This document shows, one piece after another, positions 1 to 8,333 of a stretch of DNA of 64,000 nucleotides (positions are counted from its first letter, which is position 1; each line of letters starts with the position of its first letter). The stretch is from an uncultured Luminiphilus sp. (GTDB taxonomy: Bacteria; Pseudomonadota; Gammaproteobacteria; Pseudomonadales; Halieaceae). The stretch covers positions 1 to 64,000 of the forward strand of contig CALSUB010000009.1 of assembly GCA_943789425.1 (NCBI GenBank). The letters run 5' to 3'. The notes under the pieces were generated by a model. The model was not told the origin of the DNA and did no database searches. It saw only the letters and a list, made by a program, of their open reading frames with translations. A program made the translations under genes and the position numbers.

Positions 1-52
1 AGCGGTGATGCCCAATTAGGAACTTGGCGGATCAACAATCGGTATCGAGCCC

Positions 53-83
53 TCGACACGCCAACATGATCTATTGATATAAC
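53..83 (+). promoter_or_regulatory. possible sigma-70 promoter of the VOC/dehydrogenase operon
   Basis: A TCGACA-like -35 box (53-58) and a TATAAC -10 box (78-83) are separated by 19 bases in an AT-rich stretch upstream of the first gene. The spacing is longer than ideal, so the call is weak. Nothing else is recognisable in bases 1-129. Confidence 0.25.
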
Positions 84-129
84 AAACGATCAAATTTACT
101 CTGGGTCCAACAGAGTGAGAGGCAGCGTG

Positions 130-1113
130 ATGAGACAAGTGGTGGTAGTAGAACCGGGTGGTCCAGAAGTGCTGACACTGCAGGAGGCTGAACAACCCGA
201 TCCTGGAGCGGGACAAGTGCGCGTTCAGGTCGCCTATGCCTCACTCAACCCCCTTGATAATCATGCGCGTGCCGATCGCATTAAATGGAATCACCCAGGC
301 TTCCCGTTCACCCCAGGCTTTGAATTTGCCGGTCGTGTCGATGCAGTGGGGGAAGGGGTCGATTCGGCGCTGATGGGTCAACGGGTGGCCACCAATGGTC
401 ATTGGGGGGGTAACGCTGACTTTGCCGTTGTGCCGGCTCATGGGTTAGTCGCCGTGCCGGATGACTTTGATTGGCCACTGGCATGCTGCTTTTCAACCTG
501 CGCCTATACCAGTTGGCTGTTGGTGCACAGTGCCGCGAAGGTGCAGCCCAACCAGTGGGTGGTGGTGCATTCGGCGGCGGGTGCGGTCGGCTCTTTAGTC
601 ATGCAGATCGCTAAATCGGCTGGCGCGCAGGTGATTGGATTAGTCGGAGGCGAACACAAATTCGAATTCGCTGAACAGTTTGAACCGGATGCGGTGATTG
701 ATTATTTACGAGATGACTGGCCCGAGGGGGTCAAGGCCTTAACCGACGGCCGAGGTGCCGATGTCATCTTTGATGGCAATGCCGGTGCCAGAGCGCCGAT
801 GAATCTCGATGCGGTGGCCCCACTGGGCAATATTATTTACCTGGGTGCCAGTGCGGGGCAGGCGCCACCGGTCTCGCCATCCCTATTGATCGGTAAGAGC
901 TGCTCGGTGTCGGGTTTTGTGCAGTATTTTCATCAGGCTGCGAGCGGTGGCGCCGAAGTCTCTGCGACACATCAAGCCCTAGCAGATCACACTTGGCGTA
1001 TCCCCATTGAGCAGACCTTTGATCTATCCGATATTGCTGAGGCGCATCGCGCTTGGGAGGCGCGGGCACTGCTTGGGCGCGCGGTGATTCGGGTCGGTGG
1101 TGATAGCGTGTGA
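130..1113 (+). CDS. zinc-independent medium-chain dehydrogenase / quinone oxidoreductase-like protein
   Basis: The 327-aa protein has the MDR (zeta-crystallin / NADPH:quinone reductase) layout: an N-terminal GroES-like domain (about 1-125), then a Rossmann domain with the nucleotide-binding loop AAGAVG at 149-154. I see no structural or catalytic zinc cysteine cluster, so NAD(P)H-dependent reduction of a quinone or enone is more likely than alcohol oxidation. The ATG at 130 is chosen because GAGAGG lies about 8 bases upstream; a GTG at 115 is also in frame. It is the first gene of a plus-strand operon, 6 bases before the VOC gene. The substrate is unknown. Confidence 0.85.
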   Translation: MRQVVVVEPGGPEVLTLQEAEQPDPGAGQVRVQVAYASLNPLDNHARADRIKWNHPGFPFTPGFEFAGRVDAVGEGVDSALMGQRVATNGHWGGNADFAVVPAHGLVAVPDDFDWPLACCFSTCAYTSWLLVHSAAKVQPNQWVVVHSAAGAVGSLVMQIAKSAGAQVIGLVGGEHKFEFAEQFEPDAVIDYLRDDWPEGVKALTDGRGADVIFDGNAGARAPMNLDAVAPLGNIIYLGASAGQAPPVSPSLLIGKSCSVSGFVQYFHQAASGGAEVSATHQALADHTWRIPIEQTFDLSDIAEAHRAWEARALLGRAVIRVGGDSV

Positions 1114-1119
1114 CGCACA

Positions 1120-2097
1120 ATGAGCGTTGTTAGCGGCCTTTACGAATTTGTTTTTGCCACCCGCACGTCTGAGCGGGAACGACTATTGGCTTTTTGGCAG
1201 GCACTGGGTTTTGAGCCGATAAGCGAGGGCGCGCTGAGTGCCAGCGAGGCCAATACGCTGTATGGGCATCACGCTGCGCTGCAATCGATTCGGTTGCAGC
1301 ACGCTGGCTGTGCCGCCCACCAGACAGGACTGGTGAGACTACAGTGTTGGTCTGAATTAGCCGGAGACGGCTTAGCTGCCCACCGACCATTGGTGTCCGG
1401 TAGCCGGTGGATGGGGATGTACACCGCCGATATTCTTGAGCTCCGTGACAGCTTGAACCACTACCGCAGTGAGGTGTCGGATCGTTGGCTGTCTGATTTA
1501 GTCTCTGCGCCCTTGGCGAATCCACCCCCGCCGGTGACGTTACAAACGCCCTTTGTTGGCCTGAGAGAAACGCTGTACTTCGACCCTGATGGTCGCGTGG
1601 CGTTTATTCAACGCGGCGGGTTCGACCGACCCGGTTTCGGCACGATTGACCTAACGCTGCCTTACAAAAACAGCGAGGGGAGTCATGCCAACGTGGTACA
1701 GCCGACCGGATCCTTTGATACGGCATTTTATAAAGCGGTTTTTGGCTTGGAGTCGGCGCCTTATGGTGAAGCGCATGATTCAGGTGACGAACCGCCCACC
1801 CAGCGCGCCTTGAGGCTTGAAGCAGGGCAGTTATTTCGGGTCGAACGGCTCAAAGCACCGGATTGTCCTACGGGCTTGCTGCAAGTTTATGCTCCTTACT
1901 TTGCGACGCCTGATCATCGCGTGTTGAGTCAGGCCGGTCAGCGAGGTCTGTCGGGATACAGTTATCGGGCGACATCAGTCGACGAAGCGGCCTTGCCAGG
2001 TGTCAGTGACTATCGCGCTGCGACCAATGAATTTGGCGAGCTTTCTTGCCACTTTACCGCGCCTGACGGATACCAATGGATGTGGATCAGTGTCTGA
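1120..2097 (+). CDS. two-domain VOC (glyoxalase/bleomycin-resistance/dioxygenase fold) protein
   Basis: The 325-aa protein appears to hold two beta-alpha-beta-beta-beta modules: residues 5-165 (FVFATRTSERERLLAFWQAL is a typical first strand-helix) and about 170-325, ending in a GYQWMWISV strand. VOC proteins use paired modules to bind a divalent metal or substrate and include glyoxalases, extradiol dioxygenases and isomerases. The GALSAS stretch after the first helix recurs in the VOC gene at 4400, so the two are probably paralogues. There is no signal peptide, so it is cytoplasmic. It lies between a dehydrogenase and an MFS transporter in one operon, and the transporter start overlaps its end. 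The reaction cannot be read from sequence. Confidence 0.75.
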   Translation: MSVVSGLYEFVFATRTSERERLLAFWQALGFEPISEGALSASEANTLYGHHAALQSIRLQHAGCAAHQTGLVRLQCWSELAGDGLAAHRPLVSGSRWMGMYTADILELRDSLNHYRSEVSDRWLSDLVSAPLANPPPPVTLQTPFVGLRETLYFDPDGRVAFIQRGGFDRPGFGTIDLTLPYKNSEGSHANVVQPTGSFDTAFYKAVFGLESAPYGEAHDSGDEPPTQRALRLEAGQLFRVERLKAPDCPTGLLQVYAPYFATPDHRVLSQAGQRGLSGYSYRATSVDEAALPGVSDYRAATNEFGELSCHFTAPDGYQWMWISV

Positions 2098-3358
2098 GAC
2101 ATTACCTGAGACAGTGCCTGAGACAGTGCGGGGCTATCCGCTGCGCGCGTTCCTCATTTGTCTGGTGGCTTACACCACGGCACAGATGGATTTAGCCTTA
2201 TTTGGCTACGCGGTCCCGGCGATTCGAGCAGAATTTGATCTGACACTGAGCGAAGTGATGGCCATTGTGTCGATCGCCTTTCTGATAGGCGGGGGCTTGC
2301 TCGTGGTGCTCGGCTGGTTGGGGGACCGGATAGGGCGGCTGCCGATGTTTCAGTTTTCGTTGCTGGGTTCCTCAATACTAGTGGCCTTGATTAGCGTGGC
2401 GCCGGGTGTCATGGCATTGACCGTATTAAGGGGGGCCAGCATTGCCGTTGGTGGGCTGAGTTACCCGATTACCGGTGCCATTGTTACCGAGGAGATGCCT
2501 GCTCGCTTACGTGGCTTATTCATGGGGCTGCTGCAGATTGGTTATCCCCTCGGTTGGGCACTCGCGTCGCTCTGGTCGATGTGGTTGCTAACCCGTTATG
2601 GCTGGAGGCCCTTATTTTTGGTCGGCCTAATCAGTCTGCCTTTGGTGTGGGTGGTGCGGCATTATCTTCGCGAGCCTGCGCGCGCTCAGGCGGCTAAAGC
2701 TGAGCAGGCGCCGGCCGTTCTCTCCGATTTATGGGCTCCTGATATTCGCGCGCGAGCGGCCACGCTATTTTTAGCGCAGTTTTTATTTGTTTGGGCTTAC
2801 GCGGCGTCGATTTTTTTGTTCCCCAGTTTTTTGCGCGACGTTCGAGGATTAGATGCCTTCAACTTCTCGCTGTTAATTGGTGCAGGCAACGGCATTGGTG
2901 TATTGGGCTACGTATTGGCGGCATGGATTGGTGAGCGAGTCTGGACGCGACGCAATACCGTTGTGCTGTGGACGTTACTCGGCTCAATCCTCTTTCAGGT
3001 ATTGGTCTGGGTGCCTGAGCGCTTCGGCCATATTCTGCTGGTCTATGCCCTTATGAGCATGTTTTTTTATGGCTCAGCGGCAGTGAAGTTTGCTTACCTT
3101 GCTGAGGTATTTCCCACGCGAATCCGCGCCCTAGCGATGACCTGTTGTGGTTCCTTAGCGGTGGTGTTGGGCTCAGCAGCGGGGCCTTATAGCGTGTCAT
3201 TGGCGATTGAAGCCTGGGGTTGGCATCTGGGTTATGCCGTCTTAGTCGGTGTGCCTCTGACGCTAGCGGGTCTGCTTTATCTCACCTTGGATTCGTTACC
3301 TTCTGGGCTTGAGGTGGAAGAAATTGAACGACGAATGAGTCAGGAGGCAACAGCTTAA
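2090..3358 (+). CDS. MFS transporter, sugar- or aromatic-acid:H+ symporter type
   Basis: The protein has about 12 hydrophobic segments and the MFS cytoplasmic loop motif GWLGDRIGRLP between helices 2 and 3. A second family signature, EEMPARLRGL, follows helix 4, and FPTRIRALAM is the corresponding motif in the second half. The GTG at 2090 gives 422 aa and overlaps the upstream VOC gene by 8 bases; an in-frame GTG at 2000 would put 90 bases inside that gene and is unlikely. The resemblance is to the sugar-porter and aromatic-acid:H+ symporter branches, so an organic acid or small aromatic is a plausible substrate. In this operon it probably imports the compound handled by the dehydrogenases and VOC proteins (inference). 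Confidence 0.8.
   Translation: MSETLPETVPETVRGYPLRAFLICLVAYTTAQMDLALFGYAVPAIRAEFDLTLSEVMAIVSIAFLIGGGLLVVLGWLGDRIGRLPMFQFSLLGSSILVALISVAPGVMALTVLRGASIAVGGLSYPITGAIVTEEMPARLRGLFMGLLQIGYPLGWALASLWSMWLLTRYGWRPLFLVGLISLPLVWVVRHYLREPARAQAAKAEQAPAVLSDLWAPDIRARAATLFLAQFLFVWAYAASIFLFPSFLRDVRGLDAFNFSLLIGAGNGIGVLGYVLAAWIGERVWTRRNTVVLWTLLGSILFQVLVWVPERFGHILLVYALMSMFFYGSAAVKFAYLAEVFPTRIRALAMTCCGSLAVVLGSAAGPYSVSLAIEAWGWHLGYAVLVGVPLTLAGLLYLTLDSLPSGLEVEEIERRMSQEATA
2093..2128 (+). repeat. 12-bp tandem repeat (3 units) at a gene start
   Basis: Two exact copies of CCTGAGACAGTG (2105-2116 and 2117-2128) are preceded by a diverged copy (2093-2104). The array codes for SETLPETVPETV at the N-terminus of the MFS transporter, and its first unit contains the stop codon of the upstream VOC gene. 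Confidence 0.7.
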
Positions 3359-3359
3359 G

Positions 3360-4333
3360 ATGGCGAGTGGATATAGAGTCAATCGCTTTGGTGGGCCGGA
3401 GGTCATGGTCTGGGAAGCGCTATCGCTGGGTGATCTTGCCCCTCAATCTGTGCGCGTTCGTGTTGAGGCCAGTGGCATCAATTTTGCAGAGGTGCGCATG
3501 CGCGCGGGTGACTACAGTGGTCAAGAATTGCCCTTCATTATGGGAATGGAAGTGGCCGGGACCATTGAACAAGTAGGTAGCGAGGTGGTCGATTGGCAGG
3601 TGGGCGACCGGGTCTTTGGGCGCGCGCGCGGTGCGCATGCTGAGGTGGTGGATTGCGACCCAAATCATCTCATGCCCTTGCCCGCCAATCTCAGTTTTGA
3701 GCAAGGGGCGGCGATCCCGGTCGGCTGGCTCACGGCGTGGCATGCACTCTATACCGTGGGAGGCATGAAAGCGGGAGATCGCGTTTTGATCGAGGCAGTG
3801 GGAGGCAGCGTAGGGAGTGCTGCACTCGCTTTGGCAAAGCAGGCGGGGTGTTGGACGCTGGGTACCGCAAGCCGAGACGACAAGTTGACCCGTGCCACCG
3901 CAAACGGCTGTGATGCAGTGGTCAATTACACCCAAGCATCCGTGTCGGAGCCGTGGTAGCTGATCTCACTAGTGGCGAAGGAATGGATATTGGTCTCATG
4001 ACCATCGGCGACGCGACCGCCGATCAACTCATTGACGCAATGGGTATGGATGGGCGTGTCGTGATGTTCGGTAGCACGGGGGGCCGCGACATCACCTTTA
4101 ATTTGAGAATTGGCATACTCAATATTCAGCTGCTGTCGATGAGCATCTCAACTAGCCCCGCCTTTATGACGCAAACGATGCCCGATTTTCGCCAATACGC
4201 GTTGCCCTTGTTTGCCAGTGGGGACCTCACGCCGTGCGTGGATACCGTACTACCGATGTCTGAGCTGCGGCGCGCTCACGAAATGGTGGACGAGCGCAAA
4301 CACTTTGGCAAAGTCATCTTGGTGAACGATTAG
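3360..4333 (+). CDS. quinone oxidoreductase-like MDR protein, frameshifted
   Basis: Two adjacent frames make one MDR protein of about 324 aa. The first (3360-3959) carries the GroES-like domain and the Rossmann motif EAVGGSVGSAA; the second (from about 3953 to 4333) carries the rest of the nucleotide-binding domain and the usual C-terminal HFGKVILVND. At 3946-3955 the frame runs GAG CCG TGG TAG, but one added G (GAG GCC GTG GTA GCT) restores SEAVVADLTSG and joins the halves, so one base is missing. AGGAGG lies about 13 bases before the ATG, just inside the transporter gene. It is a second, divergent dehydrogenase of the operon. True pseudogenisation cannot be excluded. Confidence 0.75.
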
Positions 4334-4399
4334 AGGCTGAGGTATCAGAGCAATAGCACCATAACCATCCATCGCAACGCAAAAAGGTAGCCATCGACC

Positions 4400-5474
4400 A
4401 TGACAAGACCCGTTATTTTATTTCGACCTTTAGTCACTACCCTCATCGGCTGCGTGGTCATTGCCATCACAGCGATCGCACCAGCGATGGCGGTGGAGCC
4501 GATTACAGAGAAGCCTTGGCGCGAAGCGGTCGTGAGTGTGACCGATCTGGATGTCACCGCCCGATTTTTTACTGAGATTGGTGGCTATGAAACCCTTGAT
4601 CGCGGTGCTTTATCGGCGTCAGCGATTGCCGCCTGGGGGTTGCCTGCCGCGGCCAGCGGGCACTATCGCTTACTGCGCGCCCCCATGGGGGGTGACTTCG
4701 GACAGATTCGGTTGGTGACTTTTGACGCGGCGGGACGGCGCGAGCCGATGCGCCCAGGGTCGCGCGCCTGGGACACGGGTTGCTATTTCAGCATGATGAT
4801 CCGGGTGAAGAATATGCAGTCGATTTACGACGATGCCATTCGTCTGGGTTGGTGGACCGAGACGCCCATTACCGCACTGCAATTTGGCGAATCTGATCTG
4901 CGTGTGGTGATTTATCGGGGTCCTGATGGCGTGCAGGTTCAGACTTACGATCGTTTGAGTCCGCCCGCTGCCTGAGACCATTCCCGACTTCGAGCGCATG
5001 ACGGCTCCTTTTAATATGATGCAAATGGTGGCAGACCGCGATGTCGCCTATGATTTTTTCACGCAGATACTGGGGTTTGATACCTTCTATAAAGGCAAGC
5101 CTTACACCGCCAAGACACCGACGCCAACCCCTATTGGTATTCCCCTGAGTCTGACTACCTCCATCCCGTACCGCGCGGGTATTGTCTATCCGGTTGCGGG
5201 GGAGTTTGGGCGTATGGAAATGATTGAGGTAATGGGGCTCGATGGTTTCGATTACGCTGATCAATGCGACGCGCCTAATTTGGGTATTCTCGCGGTGCGC
5301 TATCCGGTCGCGGATATTGAGCGCGCTAAAAATCAGGTGTTAGCGCGAGGCGGCGCTATCTCCCGCGACATCGCCACCGTGTCACTGGGTGGGGTGGGTG
5401 CGGTCGAACTGTTCTCACTCAAGACACCTGACGGCGCGATTATGCAGTTCTTTAGCGATCCTGCTGCTCAGTGA
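4400..5474 (+). CDS. exported two-domain VOC protein, frameshifted
   Basis: The first frame (4400-4975) starts with a signal peptide (hydrophobic residues 9-28, cleavage probably after APAMA at 31) and a VOC module. The second (to 5474) holds another VOC module, with MMQMVADRDVAYDFFTQILG as its first strand-helix and a QCDAPNLGILAVRYPVADIE stretch. Dropping one base near G4967 changes CCG CCC GCT GCC TGA into CCG CCC CTG CCT GAG and reads straight through as SPPLPETIPDFERM, a natural interdomain linker. The corrected protein is about 357 aa, the length of the paralogue at 1120. An exported VOC protein is uncommon and suggests periplasmic chemistry. Substrate unknown. Confidence 0.75.
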
Positions 5475-6025
5475 GTCAAGCGCCGCCAGTGCTCACAATC
5501 GGGACTGGAGCTAGCGGCCTGGTTGCCGTTCTTTTGCTGGCAGGGCTTGTCTCTGGGCAGGTTATTGCTGATGAGACCCCGCGCATCAAACGCATCTCGT
5601 TAATGACATCCGATATCGACCGATCGATTCAATTTTTTACCGAGGTCATTGGTTTTAGCCTCGATTTTGAGGGAACGCTGCCCCCCAACGGCGAGCCATT
5701 TCTGGGTGCGGTATTCAATATCGATGCGTCAGTGCCTCTCCGGCGAGCGTTGTTGTCGACCTCGCAAGAACCGAGAGGGCTATTCTTGATTGAGCACCCT
5801 AATGCCCCCCCTCCCGATGCCTGCCTTGCCGACGGCAGTCGTGACGGTGATACAGGTGGATGATTTATCAGCAGACGATGGCGCGTGCCGAGCGATTCGC
5901 GCATGCCGACTACCGAGATGGTCACCGATGTGACCCCTGAAGGTGCAACCTTTGCTGAGGCAATGGTGACGAGCCCAGGCGGCCACGCGCTGTTGTTGTA
6001 TCAGATCGGTTTTGCGGCAAACTAG
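5471..6025 (+). pseudogene. third VOC protein, exported, broken by several frameshifts
   Basis: It begins with a GTG overlapping the previous stop by 3 bases, has a signal peptide-like segment (about 15-34) and then a VOC module (IKRISLMTSDIDRSIQFFTE). The frame is lost in the C7 run at 5805-5811: with six C it reads NAPLPMPALPTAVVTV and on to QVDDLSA. Two more single-base surpluses near 5875 and 5903-5915 are needed to reach the end, which reads EGATFAEAMVTSPGGHALLL and stops at 6023-6025. The corrected length is about 183 aa. Three net insertions return the frame to its starting phase. It could be a real pseudogene, but similar errors occur throughout the window. Confidence 0.6.
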
Positions 6026-6033
6026 TTAGTGGG

Positions 6034-7005
6034 TTAACCCCGATAGTACTCGCGGTACCAGGCAACAAACTGCTCAAGCCCAGCGGCAAGCGATGTCGAG
6101 GGGTTGAAGCCAACCAATGATCTTGCCGCCTCAATATTAGCGGCGGTGCGGTGAACATCCCCTGGCTGCATCTCAACAAACTGTTTATTCGCCTCTTTTC
6201 CGAGTAGGCGCTCAAGTGTGGCGATGAAATCACCGAGTGCGACGGGCTCGTGATTGCCCAAATTCAAAAGACGAAAGGGGGTCTGCAACTCGGTTGGAGG
6301 GGTCTCCGCCACTGCGAGTACGCCCGCGACAATATCGTCGATATAGGTGAAGTCACGTTCTAGATGGCCGTGATTAAAAACGCGAATAGGGCTGCCTGCC
6401 AGTATGGCTCGAGTAAAACTGAAATACGCCATATCCGGTCGACCCGCGGGGCCGTAGACCGTAAAAAATCGCAGCCCGGTGGTGGGTAATTGATAGAGGT
6501 GGGCGACAGTGTGTGCCACGACTTCGTTTGATTTTTTTGTCGCGGCATAGAGGCTGACCGGTTGATCGGTGGCATCGGATTCAGAGAGCCACTCACGGTC
6601 GCTGTTACCGTAGACCGAACTCGATGAGGCAAAGACCAGATGCTCGGGCGGATGGGCGCAGCAAGCGTCGATCACGTGCTGAAAGCCAACCAGATTGCTT
6701 TGCACGTAAGCACCTGGGTTTTGAAGTGAGTAACGGACGCCTGCTTGAGCAGCAAGATGGATCACCACATTAAAGGGTCGGTCTGCAAACAGCGCTTGCG
6801 TGGCATGCGCATCAGCCAGATCCGTTTCGACAAATGAAAAATTCGATTCTGTCAGCAAAGGTCTCAAGCGATAGTGCTTGAGCAGGGGGTCGTAGTAGTC
6901 GTTGATATTATCGACACCGACAACCTCATGGCCCGCACGCAGGAGCGCGGCGGCAACGTTGGCGCCGATAAAGCCGGCGACGCCCGTGACAAGATAGCGT
7001 CTCAT
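6034..7005 (-). CDS. NAD-dependent nucleotide-sugar epimerase (UDP-glucuronate 4-epimerase-like)
   Basis: The 323-aa extended short-chain dehydrogenase has the NAD-binding motif TGVAGFIG (7-14) and the catalytic YAATK (Tyr153, Lys157), with the SSSSVYG strand before it. AQAGVRYSLQNP and FTVYGPAGRPDMA are typical of the UDP-glucuronate 4-epimerase branch (CapI/LpsL type), which makes UDP-galacturonate for envelope polysaccharide. Length is normal for the family. It converges with the VOC operon, 8 bases from its end, and stands alone here with no glycosyltransferase beside it, so its end product is not indicated. Confidence 0.85.
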   Translation of the reverse strand: MRRYLVTGVAGFIGANVAAALLRAGHEVVGVDNINDYYDPLLKHYRLRPLLTESNFSFVETDLADAHATQALFADRPFNVVIHLAAQAGVRYSLQNPGAYVQSNLVGFQHVIDACCAHPPEHLVFASSSSVYGNSDREWLSESDATDQPVSLYAATKKSNEVVAHTVAHLYQLPTTGLRFFTVYGPAGRPDMAYFSFTRAILAGSPIRVFNHGHLERDFTYIDDIVAGVLAVAETPPTELQTPFRLLNLGNHEPVALGDFIATLERLLGKEANKQFVEMQPGDVHRTAANIEAARSLVGFNPSTSLAAGLEQFVAWYREYYRG

Positions 7006-7126
7006 AGTTCTTCTTTTATGATGTAGCGCGGGGTTTCATCTTGCTATTAAACCACGATCACTGGGGTCAGCGATGCGCTAACGCCGAGTCGCCCTATGCT
7101 TGCCAATGATCAATTGAGCACAGCTA

Positions 7127-7155
7127 TTGAGCTCATTGCCTGTTTTACTTACCAT
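7127..7155 (+). promoter_or_regulatory. sigma-70 promoter of the tRNA-Thr gene
   Basis: TTGAGC (7127-7132), a 17-base spacer and TACCAT (7150-7155) place transcription start a few bases before the tRNA at 7168. Each box matches the consensus at four of six positions. Confidence 0.45.
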
Positions 7156-7167
7156 GCGTCGGCCCAA

Positions 7168-7243
7168 GCCGGTGTAGCTCAGTTGGTAGAGCAGCGCATT
7201 CGTAATGCGAAGGTCGGAGGTTCGACTCCTCTCTCCGGCACCA
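7168..7243 (+). tRNA. tRNA-Thr (anticodon CGT), CCA encoded
   Basis: This is a 76-base cloverleaf with D arm GCTC/GAGC, anticodon loop TTCGTAA (anticodon CGT), T arm GGAGG-TTCGACT-CCTCT and a genomic CCA at 7241-7243. The D-arm and anticodon region matches E. coli thrW as I remember it. The acceptor stem GCCGGTG/CTCCGGC has a T-T mismatch at pair 6:67, and pair 27:43 is G-A. Confidence 0.95.
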
Positions 7244-7331
7244 TCCCTTTTTTATGCTTTTATTAGGGCTACGACTAACGGTTTTTGATAAACCGCCTTC
7301 AAATAGTTAATACAAGAAACTGCCCCAACAA

Positions 7332-7466
7332 ATGGGTGCCCTCACCGTATCGACACGCCTCCGGCGTGTTCCCTGCGCCAACTACAGCCCTAGGTTGTCG
7401 CTGTTTTACTTCGGTATCCTCGTCGGTCTTTTGGGACTCTTTGGCGTGCGTAAACTGACGACGTAA
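7332..7466 (+). other. possible 44-codon ORF with hydrophobic, basic-ended tail; in the 450-base stretch after the tRNA
   Basis: Bases 7244-7693 hold no conventional gene. In the plus strand an ATG at 7332 opens 44 codons ending GILVGLLGLFGVRKLTT, a glycine/leucine-rich membrane segment followed by basic residues and the stop. This resembles the C-terminal anchor of surface proteins. A rho-independent terminator follows 23 bases later, which supports a former or present transcript ending here. It may be the 3' remnant of a larger gene. A 65-codon minus-strand ORF over the same bases looks spurious. A 7-bp inverted repeat ACACGCC/GGCGTGT lies at 7353-7369. Confidence 0.3.
7427..7444 (+). repeat. 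18-bp near-direct repeat, copy 1
   Basis: TCTTTTGGGACTCTTTGG here and TCTTTTGGGTCTCTTTGG at 8190-8207 differ at one base. The two copies flank the BLUF gene in the same orientation, and both encode LLGLFG in one frame. Confidence 0.5.
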
Positions 7467-7488
7467 TAGCTGCGAATCAGCTTTGAAG

Positions 7489-7512
7489 TCCAGCCAAGTG
7501 CTGGATTTTTTT
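7489..7512 (+). terminator. rho-independent terminator
   Basis: Stem TCCAGC/GCTGGA (7489-7494, 7500-7505), loop CAAGT, then seven T. It faces the plus strand and would end transcripts from the tRNA or from the small ORF at 7332. Confidence 0.75.
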
Positions 7513-7693
7513 GGGGGCTAGTGGTGATAATCAACAAGAATACCGCCAGCAAAAAAGCCTCATCAAAAACGCTGTCAGACCCCTGTTGCACTCTGTAGAG
7601 CATGCTTTTTAGGTAAAGAACAAATTACCGTATTAATGGCTGTCGAGAAGATCTTCTCTATCCTTATTCAGCGTCGCAGTTTACTGTAGAGGC

Positions 7694-8152
7694 ATGAGCA
7701 ATCACTCGATACCCATTCAGTATGATGAGCCGGGAGCCTCTTTAGGAGGCGCCCCGCTCTTTAACTTTGTCTACTGCAGTCAGGTGAGAGAGGGGGTAGG
7801 GAGCGCCGACGTCGATAGCATCATTGCGACCTCACGGCGCCGAAATCGAATTCAGAGAATTACTGGCGTTTTAGTTTTTGGGAGTGGCGTTTTCTTTCAG
7901 TGGATTGAAGGCCCTAAGGCTGAGGTAATGAGTCTGGTAAAAATGATTGAAACGGATGTTCGTCACGAAATGATGGTGACACTCAGCACCGATGAGGAAA
8001 TCCGCGAGCGTGTTTTTCCCACTTGGGATATGGAACTTGTAGATGCTGAGGATATTCAAGAGGTTCTTCAGGATGCCCTACAGACAACGCGAGATAAGAG
8101 AAGCATTGATGCCTTGCAGCTTCTGCTTGATAACCTAAAGGCACGCTCCTAG
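7694..8152 (+). CDS. BLUF-domain blue-light photoreceptor
   Basis: The 152-aa protein is a stand-alone BLUF domain (about 23-117) with an alpha-helical cap to the C-terminus. The flavin-site residues of the family are present: Tyr27 in FVYCSQ, Asn51 in RRRNRIQRITG, Gln69 in FFQWIEG and Trp111 in FPTWDM. BLUF proteins bind FAD and switch a Tyr-Gln hydrogen-bond network under blue light. No output domain (EAL, cyclase, HTH) is fused, so it must act through a partner protein, as short BLUF proteins do. AGAGG sits just before the ATG. It is monocistronic, flanked by the 18-bp near-repeats. A photolyase lies 11 kb away. Confidence 0.92.
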   Translation: MSNHSIPIQYDEPGASLGGAPLFNFVYCSQVREGVGSADVDSIIATSRRRNRIQRITGVLVFGSGVFFQWIEGPKAEVMSLVKMIETDVRHEMMVTLSTDEEIRERVFPTWDMELVDAEDIQEVLQDALQTTRDKRSIDALQLLLDNLKARS

Positions 8153-8189
8153 AGAAAACTGCTCGGAGTTGTTCAGCCGTCCCTGGCAG

Positions 8190-8207
8190 TCTTTTGGGTC
8201 TCTTTGG
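8190..8207 (+). repeat. 18-bp near-direct repeat, copy 2
   Basis: This is the second copy of the near-repeat first seen at 7427-7444 (17 of 18 identical). It lies in the 181-base gap between the BLUF gene and the metalloprotease gene. Confidence 0.5.
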
Positions 8208-8333
8208 TTACGACAAGCGGAACCAGTTCTGTTATCTCTCAATACGGCTTCATAATGCCAAAAACCCCCTGCTTTTTAAGATGCTGCAGAACGCTATAGT
8301 ACGCTACGCGCTAATTTAGAGAGGACTGCTTCG

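Noticed and set aside
7406-7603. A 65-codon minus-strand ORF
   Set aside because: No ribosome site; it is antisense to the terminator and the plus-strand ORF tail and has no recognisable domain.
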